A stretch of DNA of 64,000 nt, from positions 5,437,501 to 5,501,500 of the forward strand of contig NZ_JACHNB010000001.1 in assembly GCF_014205225.1 (NCBI RefSeq), read 5' to 3'. This document shows, piece by piece, positions 57,760 through 64,000 of this stretch (within the stretch, counting starts at the first letter, position 1; each line of letters starts with the position of its first letter). The notes below the pieces were generated by a model that did not search any database, had not been told where the DNA came from, and saw only the letters and a program-made list of their open reading frames with translations. The DNA is from Actinoplanes octamycinicus. Its GTDB lineage: Bacteria > Actinomycetota > Actinomycetes > Mycobacteriales > Micromonosporaceae. A program made the position numbers and the translations under genes.

Positions 57760-59756
57760 CGGACCCGATCGAGAACCACCTGGCCGGGATCGCCGCGGCG
57801 CTCGGCCCGTTCCGCACGGTCGCCCCGCGGCTCGCCGACTGGGGCGCCGAGCTGGCCCAGCACCTGGGAAGCGGCGGCCGGCTGCTGGTCGCCGGCAACG
57901 GCGGCAGCGCGGCCGAGGCCCAGCACCTGGCCGCCGAGCTGGTCGGGAAGCTGCGCGAGGACCGGATGCCGCTGTCCGCGATCGCGCTCACCCCGGACTC
58001 GTCGGCGGTCACCGCGATCAGCAACGACTACGGGTTCGACGAGGTGTTCGCCCGGCAGGTGCGGGCGCACGGACGGCCGGACGACGTGCTGCTGGTGCTC
58101 TCCACCAGCGGCCGCAGCCCCAACCTGGTGGCCGCGGTCCGGGCCGCCAAGGAGTGCGGGATGCGCACCTGGGCGATGGTCGGTGCCGGGGCCAGCCCGG
58201 TCGGCGACGCCTGCGACGAGGTGCTGCACTGCCCGTCGCCGGACTCCCAGGTGGTCCAGGAACTGCACCTCGTCTCGGTCCACCTGATGTGCGAATACCT
58301 GGACCGCGCCCTGGCGAAGACGGAGGAGGAGAAGCGCGTGACCAAACCGCTGCTGGTCGTCGTCGGCGACACCCTGCTGGACCGGGACGTCGACGGCGAG
58401 GTGCACCGGATCGCGCCGGACGCCCCGGCGCCGGTCCTCGACGAGAAGTCGGTGCGGGAACGCCCCGGCGGCGCCGGGCTCGCCGCGCTGCTCGCGGCCG
58501 GCTCCGACGACTACGACGTCGCGCTGGTCACCGCCCTGGCCCCGGACGCGGGCGGGGCACGGCTGAGCGAGATGCTCACGGCCGCGGGCATTGCGACGTA
58601 CGCCCTCCCGCTGCCCGGCGTGACCCCGCAGAAGATCCGGCTCCGGGCCCGCGGACAGGTGCTGCTGCGCCTGGACCGGGGCGGCGCCGCCCAGCCGCCC
58701 GGTGACGCCCCGGACGGCCTGCTCGACGTGCTCGGCTCGGCGACCGCGATCCTGGTCAGCGACTACGGCCGGGGCGTCGCGGCGCATCCGGCGGTGCGCG
58801 CCGCCCTGGAGAAGGCGAGCGCCCCGATCGTCTGGGACCCGCACCCGAACGGCCCGCCGCCGGTGCCCGGGGTCGCGCTGGCCACCCCGAACCTGGCCGA
58901 GGCGGTCAAGGTCACCGGGGACGCGGCACACGGCACGACCTTGTCCACCGCGCAGCGGACCGGCCACAAGCTGCGGGAACACTGGCGGGCCCGGGCGGTC
59001 GCGGTCACCTGCGGCGGCGACGGCGCGGTGCTGTGCCAGGCCGGTCCCACGCCGCTGGTCGTGCCGGTCGGCGCGGACGCCGGGGACGCGGACACCTGCG
59101 GCGCCGGCGACCGGTTCGCGGCCACCGCCGCGCTGGCCCTGGCCGGCGGAGCGCTGGTGTCCGAGGCGGTGCAGGACGCGGTCGCCGCCGCGACCGCCTA
59201 CGTGCTGGGCAACGCCGCCGGGTCGCCGGCGCCGGCCTCCGCCGGGTCGCCGGCGTCGGCCGAGGGAAAGCCGGAACGCGTCGGCGCCGACGCGGCCGGG
59301 CAGCTCGTCGCCGAGGTGCGGGAACGCAACGGCGTCGTGGTCGCCACCGGCGGCTGCTTCGACCTGCTGCACACCGGGCACCTGGCCACCCTGCGCGCCG
59401 CCCGGCAGCTCGGCGACTGCCTGATCGTGTGCCTGAACAGCGACGACTCGGTGCGCGGGCTGAAGGGGCCGGACCGGCCGCTGAACTCGCAGACCGACCG
59501 GGCCCGGCTGCTCGCCGCGCTGGACTGCGTGGACGCCGTGGTGATCTTCGACGAGCCGACGCCCGAGGCGGTGCTGTCCTGGCTGCGGCCGGACGTGTGG
59601 GTCAAGGGCGGCGACTACGCCGACGGCGGTCCCTCGCTGCCCGAGGCCGAGCTGGTCAAGCGCTGGGACGGGCAGACCGTGATCGTGCCGTACCTGGACG
59701 GCCGGTCCACCACCAAGACGATCGCCGCGGCGCAGGCCGCGACGGCGGGAAGGTAG
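57756..59756 (+). CDS. GmhA-HldE fusion: heptose-phosphate isomerase, kinase and nucleotidyltransferase
   Basis: 666 aa in one frame. Residues 1-190 are a SIS-domain GmhA (A-G-N-G-G-S-A-A-E-A-Q-H-L-A at about 46-59; L-S-T-S-G-R-S-P-N). Residues 195-495 are a PfkB-type heptose 7-phosphate kinase (C-G-A-G-D-R-F-A near 448). An Ala/Pro/Gly linker leads to a nucleotidyltransferase at 520-666 (C-F-D-L-L-H-T-G-H near 534). Together they convert sedoheptulose 7-phosphate toward NDP-heptose, with GmhB supplied by the gene at 54087. An internal GTG at 58338 with ggaggagg upstream could also start HldE alone. Confidence 0.92.
   Translation: MTDPIENHLAGIAAALGPFRTVAPRLADWGAELAQHLGSGGRLLVAGNGGSAAEAQHLAAELVGKLREDRMPLSAIALTPDSSAVTAISNDYGFDEVFARQVRAHGRPDDVLLVLSTSGRSPNLVAAVRAAKECGMRTWAMVGAGASPVGDACDEVLHCPSPDSQVVQELHLVSVHLMCEYLDRALAKTEEEKRVTKPLLVVVGDTLLDRDVDGEVHRIAPDAPAPVLDEKSVRERPGGAGLAALLAAGSDDYDVALVTALAPDAGGARLSEMLTAAGIATYALPLPGVTPQKIRLRARGQVLLRLDRGGAAQPPGDAPDGLLDVLGSATAILVSDYGRGVAAHPAVRAALEKASAPIVWDPHPNGPPPVPGVALATPNLAEAVKVTGDAAHGTTLSTAQRTGHKLREHWRARAVAVTCGGDGAVLCQAGPTPLVVPVGADAGDADTCGAGDRFAATAALALAGGALVSEAVQDAVAAATAYVLGNAAGSPAPASAGSPASAEGKPERVGADAAGQLVAEVRERNGVVVATGGCFDLLHTGHLATLRAARQLGDCLIVCLNSDDSVRGLKGPDRPLNSQTDRARLLAALDCVDAVVIFDEPTPEAVLSWLRPDVWVKGGDYADGGPSLPEAELVKRWDGQTVIVPYLDGRSTTKTIAAAQAATAGR
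58323..58340 (+). promoter_or_regulatory. internal ribosome binding site and GTG start within gmhA-hldE
   Basis: ggaggaggagaagcgc then GTG (58338-58340), exactly at the boundary between the SIS and kinase domains. Its quality is as good as any gene start in the cluster. Confidence 0.55.
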
Positions 59757-59763
59757 AGAGAAC

Positions 59764-60447
59764 ATGGACGCAGTCATTGTCACCGGCGGCTCGAGCGGGC
59801 TCGGGGCGGCGGTCGCCGACAACGTGATCAAGGCGGGCGGCCGGCCGTTCGTCATCGACCGGCAGAAACCGGCCCGCGACGACGTGCCGTGGATCGAGTG
59901 CGACCTGGCCGACACCCGGGCCGCCGAGCAGGCCACCCGCAAGGCGATCGAGATGGCCGGCGGCAGCATCTCCGGGGTGGTCACGGCGGCCGGGTTCGAC
60001 GTGCCGGGCGCCCTCGACGACGTGCCGGGGGAGGTGTGGGACCGGATCGTGGCGGTCGACCTGCTGGCCACCGCGGCGGTCATCCGGGCCGCGCTGCCCG
60101 AGCTGAAGGAGTCGCACGGCGGGATCGTCACGGTGGCGTCCACGCTCGGGATCAAGGCGGTGTCCGACGCGACCGCGTACTGCGCGGCCAAGTTCGGGGT
60201 GGTCGGGTTCACCCGGGCGCTCGCCGCCGAGCTGGCCGGGCAGGTCGGGGTCACGCTGATCATCCCGGGCGGGATGCGGACCAAGTTCTTCGACGAGCGC
60301 GAGGACCGGTACAAGCCGGGACCGGACGCCAAGCTCAACGACCCGTGCCACGTGGCCGACGCGATCCTGTTCGCGTTGCGGCAGCCGGCCGGGTGCGCGG
60401 TGCGGGAGCTGGTCATCGCGGGCGAGACGGAGAGCTCGTACCCGTGA
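59764..60447 (+). CDS. SDR-family NAD(P)-dependent oxidoreductase
   Basis: 227 aa, ATG at 59764 after aggtagagagaac. Rossmann motif T-G-G-S-S-G-L-G (residues 7-14), N-A-x-G replaced by T-A-A-G-F-D, catalytic Ser in V-A-S-T-L-G, and Y-C-A-A-K for Tyr and Lys. Classical short-chain dehydrogenase of slightly short length. In this cluster it might reduce or epimerise a sugar intermediate, but SDR substrates cannot be read from sequence. It overlaps the following GT9 gene as GTGA. Confidence 0.92.
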   Translation: MDAVIVTGGSSGLGAAVADNVIKAGGRPFVIDRQKPARDDVPWIECDLADTRAAEQATRKAIEMAGGSISGVVTAAGFDVPGALDDVPGEVWDRIVAVDLLATAAVIRAALPELKESHGGIVTVASTLGIKAVSDATAYCAAKFGVVGFTRALAAELAGQVGVTLIIPGGMRTKFFDEREDRYKPGPDAKLNDPCHVADAILFALRQPAGCAVRELVIAGETESSYP

Positions 60448-61517
60448 TCCTGGTCCTCCGCGCGCTCGGGGTGGGCGACCTGGCCACCGGGGTTCCGGCG
60501 CTGCGTGCCCTGCGCGCCGCGTTCCCCGGTGAGGAGCTCGTGCTGGCCGCGCCGACCTGGTTGACGCCGCTGATCGACCTGATCGGCGGCGTCGACCGCG
60601 TCCTCCCCACCAGCGGCCTCGACGACCCGTCCGCCACCGCTCCCTCAGCGGCCGCTTCCTCTGCGGTCGCTTCCCCGGCCGCTTCCTCTGCGGTCGCTTC
60701 CCCGGCCGCTTCCTCTGCGGCCGCTTCCCCGGCCGCTTCCTCGGCGGCCGCTTCCTCCTCGGCCGCCTCCTCCTTCGCCGACCGCCTCTCCGAGCCGCCG
60801 CGGTTGGCGGTCAACCTGCACGGCAGCGGTCCGGAGTCGCACCGCCTGCTGCTGCGGGCCCAGCCGAAGGAGCTGTGGGCCTTCCGCAACCCCGCGGCCG
60901 GCCACCTCGACGGCCCGGACTGGTCCGACGAGGAGCACGAGGTCCGCCGCTGGTGCCGGTTGCTGCGCCACTATGGGATCGATGCGGACGAGACCGATTT
61001 AACCCTCAAAACGCCATTGGGGTACGCCGGGAGCGCGCTCACCATCGTCCACCCGGGAGCGAAGTCCCCGTCCCGCCGCTGGCCCCCGGAACGCTACGCC
61101 GAGGTGGCCCGCCGCCTGCGGGACACCGGCCACCACGTCGTGATCACCGGAAGCCCCGCCGAGCAGGACCTCACCGCGAAGATCGCCGCCGACGCCGGCC
61201 TCGGCCCGGAAGCCCTGCCCGCCACCGACGACCTGGCCACCCTGGCCGGCATGATCGCCAACGCCCGCCTCCTGATCAGCGGCGACACCGGCGTCTCGCA
61301 CCTGGCCACCGCCTACGGCACCCCGTCGGTCACCCTCTTCGGCCCGATGTCCCCGGCCCGCTGGGGCCCACCCGACCGCCCCCAGCACCGGGCGATCTGG
61401 CACGGCACCCGCAGCGAGCGAGGCGACCTCCCCGGCCCCGAGGTCCACCCCGCCCTCCTCGCCATCACCGTCGACGAAACCCTCGCCGCCGCCCACCAGG
61501 CCCTCCTCCCCACCTGA
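60444..61517 (+). CDS. GT9-family (heptosyltransferase-like) glycosyltransferase with Ala/Ser-rich insert
   Basis: 357 aa, GTG at 60444. GT9 features: V-L-R-A-L-G-V-G-D-L-A-T-G-V-P-A-L, N-L-H-G-S-G-P, I-V-H-P-G-A-K-S-P-S-R-R-W-P, and G-D-T-G-V-S-H-L-A-T-A-Y-G-T-P. Residues 61-111 are an Ala/Ser/Pro low-complexity insert from 27-bp DNA repeats, between two strands of the N-terminal domain. It probably transfers a heptose, given the GmhA-HldE and GmhB genes in the same operon. It is the last gene of the cluster. Confidence 0.92.
   Translation: MILVLRALGVGDLATGVPALRALRAAFPGEELVLAAPTWLTPLIDLIGGVDRVLPTSGLDDPSATAPSAAASSAVASPAASSAVASPAASSAAASPAASSAAASSSAASSFADRLSEPPRLAVNLHGSGPESHRLLLRAQPKELWAFRNPAAGHLDGPDWSDEEHEVRRWCRLLRHYGIDADETDLTLKTPLGYAGSALTIVHPGAKSPSRRWPPERYAEVARRLRDTGHHVVITGSPAEQDLTAKIAADAGLGPEALPATDDLATLAGMIANARLLISGDTGVSHLATAYGTPSVTLFGPMSPARWGPPDRPQHRAIWHGTRSERGDLPGPEVHPALLAITVDETLAAAHQALLPT
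60643..60775 (+). repeat. in-frame 27-bp repeats encoding Ala/Ser/Pro insert in GT9
   Basis: Alternating gcttcctctgcggtc and gcttccccggcc blocks, three to four rounds, grading into gcggccgcttcctcctcggcc. They encode A-S-S-A-V-A-S-P-A type units. Confidence 0.88.
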
Positions 61518-61538
61518 CCGCAGCCCCGCCCACCCGTC

Positions 61539-61591
61539 GGCTGGCCCCCAGAGGTGTCTCCGGCCTGTCAAAGCACCCGTGACACCCAGCC
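61539..61591. repeat. 53-bp dispersed palindrome, copy 8
   Basis: The first copy, 21 bp after the GT9 stop, more diverged than the next four: ggctggcccccagaggtgtc / aagcacccgtgacacccagcc. A plausible terminator for the glycan operon. Confidence 0.78.
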
Positions 61592-61644
61592 CAACCCCCG
61601 CAAGGCGCGCCGCGGACCCGCCCCGGCCCCGCTCGCGGTGGTTC

Positions 61645-61697
61645 GGCTGGGCGTGACGGGTGTTTCGACGGCGGTGAGGCACCCGTGAGGGCCAGCC
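61645..61697. repeat. 53-bp dispersed palindrome, copy 9
   Basis: ggctgggcgtgacgggtgtt, loop cgacggcg, gtgaggcacccgtgagggccagcc. Imperfect arms with a perfect acgggtg/cacccgt core. Confidence 0.85.
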
Positions 61698-61751
61698 CAA
61701 CCCCCGCAAGGCGCGCTGCGGTTCCGGTCCCGGCTGCGCTCGCGGTGGTTC

Positions 61752-61804
61752 GGCTGGGCGTGACGGGTGTTTCGACGGCGGTGAGGCACCCGTGACAGCC
61801 AGCC
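61752..61804. repeat. 53-bp dispersed palindrome, copy 10
   Basis: Identical to copy 9 except the right arm ends cccgtgacagccagcc. Confidence 0.85.
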
Positions 61805-61857
61805 CAACCCCCGCGAGGCGCGCTGCGGTCCCGGCCCCGGCCCCGCTCGCGTGGTTC

Positions 61858-61910
61858 GGCTGGGCGTGACGGGTGTTTCGACGGGGGTGAGGCACCCGTG
61901 AGGGCCAGCC
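61858..61910. repeat. 53-bp dispersed palindrome, copy 11
   Basis: Same arms as copy 9, loop changed to cgacgggg. Confidence 0.85.
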
Positions 61911-61963
61911 CGAGCACCGCAGGGCGCGCTGCGGTCGGGGCCCGGCTGGGCTTGCGGTGGTTG

Positions 61964-62016
61964 GGCTGGGTGTGACGGGTGTTTTGATGGGGGTGAGGCA
62001 CCCGTGAGGGCCAGCC
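61964..62016. repeat. 53-bp dispersed palindrome, copy 12
   Basis: ggctgggtgtgacgggtgtt, loop tgatgggg, right arm as copy 9. Last unit of the array. Confidence 0.85.
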
Positions 62017-62302
62017 GGGGGCGGGGAGCGCGGCGGGACGTTGGGTTCGGGCGGGTCTCGCGCGCGGTTGTCACGGGAGTGGGTCGACTGCGGGGGCTGG
62101 GCTGGATGGTGGTTGGGGTTGATCTCCGGGACCACCCGCGGACAGTGAAGAGGGTGGCGATCGCTTTGGACGCGCAGCGGCCAGATCGCCGCCCTCGGCC
62201 CGCGCGGGAGCATACGATCCGTACCCCGGCGGACCTGCGTATCTGAAGATCTTGGGGTGGATTCTGAGCTTGGCGACGGTGCTGCCGGATTAGCCTCTTG
62301 GC

Positions 62303-64000
62303 ATGCCTGAGGACGGCGTGCGCGGGCCCGAGGGCGGGGTGCGGAGCGGGCATGTGATCGTGTGCGGGCTCGACGACGTCGGGCTGCGGACCGTTGAGCA
62401 GCTCTATCACGCGGGCGTGCGGGTGGTCGTGGTGGAGGACGACGCCGATCCGCGGCTGGTGCGGGTGGTGCGCGGGTGGGGGGTGCCGATCGTGGTCGGC
62501 AGTCCGCGGCTGCGCGAGACGCTGGACGAGGCGGGTCTGCCCGGCGCGGTCGCGGTGATCTGCGTGCTCGCCGACGACCTGCACACCTTGGAGGCGGCGC
62601 TGCTGATGCGCGAGCAGCGGCCCGAGGTGCGGGTGGTGGTCCAATTGCGCAACCCGGCGGTCGGGCGGGCGCTGGCCGACATGCGGATCAGCGTGCTCGA
62701 CGTGGCGGGGCTGTCCGCGCCGTCGGTGGTCGAGGCCTGCCTGCGGACCGGGTCGCACGAGCTGGACCTGGACGGGGACCGGTTCGTCGCGGCGCAGGTC
62801 ACGGTGGACTTCGCCGGGACGCTGCGGTCCCGGTACGGTTCGCTGGCCCCGCTCGCGGTCACCCCGGCCGGCGGCGGCGAGGTGGTCATCTCACCCGGCC
62901 GGGACCATCAGGTGCGGCCCGGCGACCTGGTCACGCTGCTCGGCACGCCGGAGGAGCTCGCCGCGGCCCGGGTGGTCGACCGGGACCGGGAGCGGGCGGA
63001 TGCCGGGCCTGGGCGGTGGGCGCGCGGGCTGCGGCTGGCCGGTTCGGTGCTGCGGGCGATGGACCGCCGGATCGGCTACGCGTTGATCGCGCTGGTGCTG
63101 CTGCTCAACTGTTCGATCGTGGTGCTGCAGCTCGGCTACCGGGAGCCGGACGGCACCCGGATGTCCCTGCTCGACGCGGTCTACTTCTCGGTCGAGTCGA
63201 TCGCCACGGTCGGTTACGGCGACTTCAACTTCCGGGACCAGCAACCCTGGCTGCGGATCTTCGCGATCGGCCTGATGATCCTCGGGGCCTGCTTCGCCGC
63301 CACGTTCATCGCCCTGCTCACCAACGTGCTGGTGTCGATCCGGATCCAGGAGGCGCTCGGCAACCGGCTGCTCGACCGGCTCAGCGACCACGTGGTGGTG
63401 GTCGGCATCGGCTCGGTCGGGGTGCGGGTGGTGGAACGGCTGCGTGCCACCGGCACCGAGGTCGTGGTGATCGAGGCCGACGAGAACAACCGGTATCTCG
63501 ACGAGGTCCGCGACAGCGGGGTGCCGGTGGTGATCGCCGACGCCACCCTGCCCCGCACCCTGGACCGGGTGCAGCTCGCCTCGGCCCGCGCGGTCGCCGT
63601 GCTGACCAGCGACGACCTGGTCAACCTGGAGACCGGCCTGGCGGTCCGGGACCGGCTGGGGGAGCGGTGGGGCCGGGTGCCGGTGGTGCTGCGGCTGTTC
63701 GACCGGACGCTGGCGGCCACCGTGGAGCGGACCTTCGGCCTGGGGCTGGCCCGGTCGACGGCGGCGCTGGCGGCCCCGTGGTTCGTCGGGGCGGCGCTCG
63801 GGTTGGACGTGCTGGCCACGTTCTATGTCGGCTCGCGGCTGATGCTGGTGGGGCGGCTGACCGTGGCGCCCGGCGGCGGGTTGGACCGGCTGGCGATGCG
63901 GGAGCTGTCGGCTCGGATCCGGGTGGTCGCGATCCGCCGTGCGGAGGTGCTGGAGCACCCGCCGCGCCGGGACAGCCGGTTCGCGGCGGGGGACCAGGCG
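62303..64000 (+). CDS. RCK-K+ channel-RCK protein (TrkA-N NAD-binding, 3' end cut)
   Basis: 566 codons visible, open to the window edge, from the ATG at 62303. N-terminal RCK/TrkA-N domain (residues 17-140; H-V-I-V-C-G-L-D-D-V-G) with a TrkA-C-like part, then two TM helices (about 258-280 and 315-340) around a pore with the K+ selectivity filter T-V-G-Y-G-D at 302-307, then a second RCK domain (about 355 onward; V-V-V-V-G-I-G-S-V-G-V-R-V). It is a two-TM potassium channel gated by NAD(H), nucleotide or ion binding to RCK rings on both sides of the pore. Confidence 0.92.
   Translation, partial: MPEDGVRGPEGGVRSGHVIVCGLDDVGLRTVEQLYHAGVRVVVVEDDADPRLVRVVRGWGVPIVVGSPRLRETLDEAGLPGAVAVICVLADDLHTLEAALLMREQRPEVRVVVQLRNPAVGRALADMRISVLDVAGLSAPSVVEACLRTGSHELDLDGDRFVAAQVTVDFAGTLRSRYGSLAPLAVTPAGGGEVVISPGRDHQVRPGDLVTLLGTPEELAAARVVDRDRERADAGPGRWARGLRLAGSVLRAMDRRIGYALIALVLLLNCSIVVLQLGYREPDGTRMSLLDAVYFSVESIATVGYGDFNFRDQQPWLRIFAIGLMILGACFAATFIALLTNVLVSIRIQEALGNRLLDRLSDHVVVVGIGSVGVRVVERLRATGTEVVVIEADENNRYLDEVRDSGVPVVIADATLPRTLDRVQLASARAVAVLTSDDLVNLETGLAVRDRLGERWGRVPVVLRLFDRTLAATVERTFGLGLARSTAALAAPWFVGAALGLDVLATFYVGSRLMLVGRLTVAPGGGLDRLAMRELSARIRVVAIRRAEVLEHPPRRDSRFAAGDQA

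Larger units (their letters stand above)
61592..62016. repeat. 106-107-bp tandem unit (spacer + palindrome), 4 copies
   Basis: Each unit has a 53-54-bp spacer (caacccccgcaaggcgcgc...cgctcgcggtggttc) then a palindrome. The spacer resembles that at 34.7 kb, so the composite unit, not only the palindrome, has been copied around the genome. Confidence 0.88.
61518..62302. other. 785-bp gene-free region with five palindromes
   Basis: Between the glycan cluster and the K+ channel gene. Palindromes start at 61539, 61645, 61752, 61858 and 61964, i.e. every 106-107 bp. The last 280 bp (62017-62302) show no repeat; gatcttggggtggattctgagcttgg (about 62250) is a mildly AT-richer part that may hold the channel promoter. 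Confidence 0.75.

Noticed and set aside
61539..62016. CRISPR array
   Set aside because: Units of 106-107 bp are palindrome plus similar spacer; CRISPR needs 25-40-bp repeats with unique spacers and cas genes, none of which are here.
62891..63958. Reverse open frame opposite the potassium channel gene
   Set aside because: The forward frame encodes an intact T-V-G-Y-G-D filter and two RCK domains; the reverse frame is His/Arg/Gly-rich shadow.

Overview
The window reads as chromosomal DNA of a very GC-rich actinomycete, most likely Micromonosporaceae (Actinoplanes-like). This is inferred from the extreme GC bias at third codon positions, frequent GTG/TTG starts, ATGA/GTGA operon overlaps, and a gene set typical of that group: F420-dependent LLM oxidoreductase, GPP34 protein, CGNR zinc finger, SigF-type sigma factor, OtrA-like ribosome protection protein and HelR. 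I see no rRNA, tRNA, CRISPR array, prophage or intact insertion sequence. The first gene (1-886) and the last (62303-64000) are cut by the window edges.

Layout. 1-5.7 kb: a secreted protein (partial), an MBL-fold hydrolase, a small unknown protein, then an APC permease - acetamidase/formamidase - GPP34 run. 5.7-7.2 kb: a gene-free stretch made almost entirely of repeats. 7.2-16 kb: EamA exporter with a divergent CGNR regulator, a chemoreceptor, a secreted GH43 arabinanase with a LacI-type operator over its promoter, small stress or membrane genes, and an OtrA/Tet(M)-type ribosome protection GTPase. 16.5-25.1 kb: an RDD protein and a four-gene ABC operon (two ATPases, two large FtsX-type permeases). 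25.4-30.6 kb: AraC regulator divergent from an MFS exporter, then a glycosyltransferase-helR operon behind a palindrome matching the rifamycin-associated element (RAE). 30.8-34.7 kb: GAF-LuxR regulator, class II aldolase, HAD phosphatase, DhaL and DhaK as one operon. 35-40 kb: DUF1304, SelO, DUF2568, a zinc-ribbon membrane protein, hemerythrin, F420 oxidoreductase. 40.2-46.5 kb: a signalling island with two STAS-histidine-kinase-like ATPases, a lone STAS protein, CheR-PAS, Rieske and ChaB proteins, and a SigF-type sigma factor fused to a STAS domain. 46.7-49.3 kb: MFS exporter and a GT2 with internal repeats. 50-61.5 kb: an ALDH gene divergent from a tightly coupled ten-cistron-style glycan cluster with eight recognisable genes: carbamoyltransferase, GT2, GmhB-like HAD fused to GT9, two GT4-like enzymes, a GmhA-HldE fusion, SDR and a second GT9. 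62.3 kb to the end: RCK-K+ channel-RCK protein.

How parts work together. The 51.5-61.5 kb cluster holds the GmhA, HldE kinase, GmhB and HldE nucleotidyltransferase activities needed to turn sedoheptulose 7-phosphate into an NDP-heptose, next to several glycosyltransferases and a carbamoyltransferase. This predicts a heptose-containing, possibly carbamoylated glycan in a Gram-positive organism. The rgt-helR pair predicts two layers of rifamycin resistance, drug modification and RNA polymerase rescue. The sigma-STAS island looks like a rewired partner-switching circuit.

The most striking non-coding feature is a family of 53-bp palindromes (consensus ggctgg...acgggtgtctc-loop-gagacacccgt...ccagcc). 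I found eleven full-length copies and one truncated copy, all between genes, some arranged in 106-107-bp tandem units, and one giving rise to a 27-bp tandem array. A second dispersed repeat of about 100 bp carries perfect actinomycete DnaA boxes.
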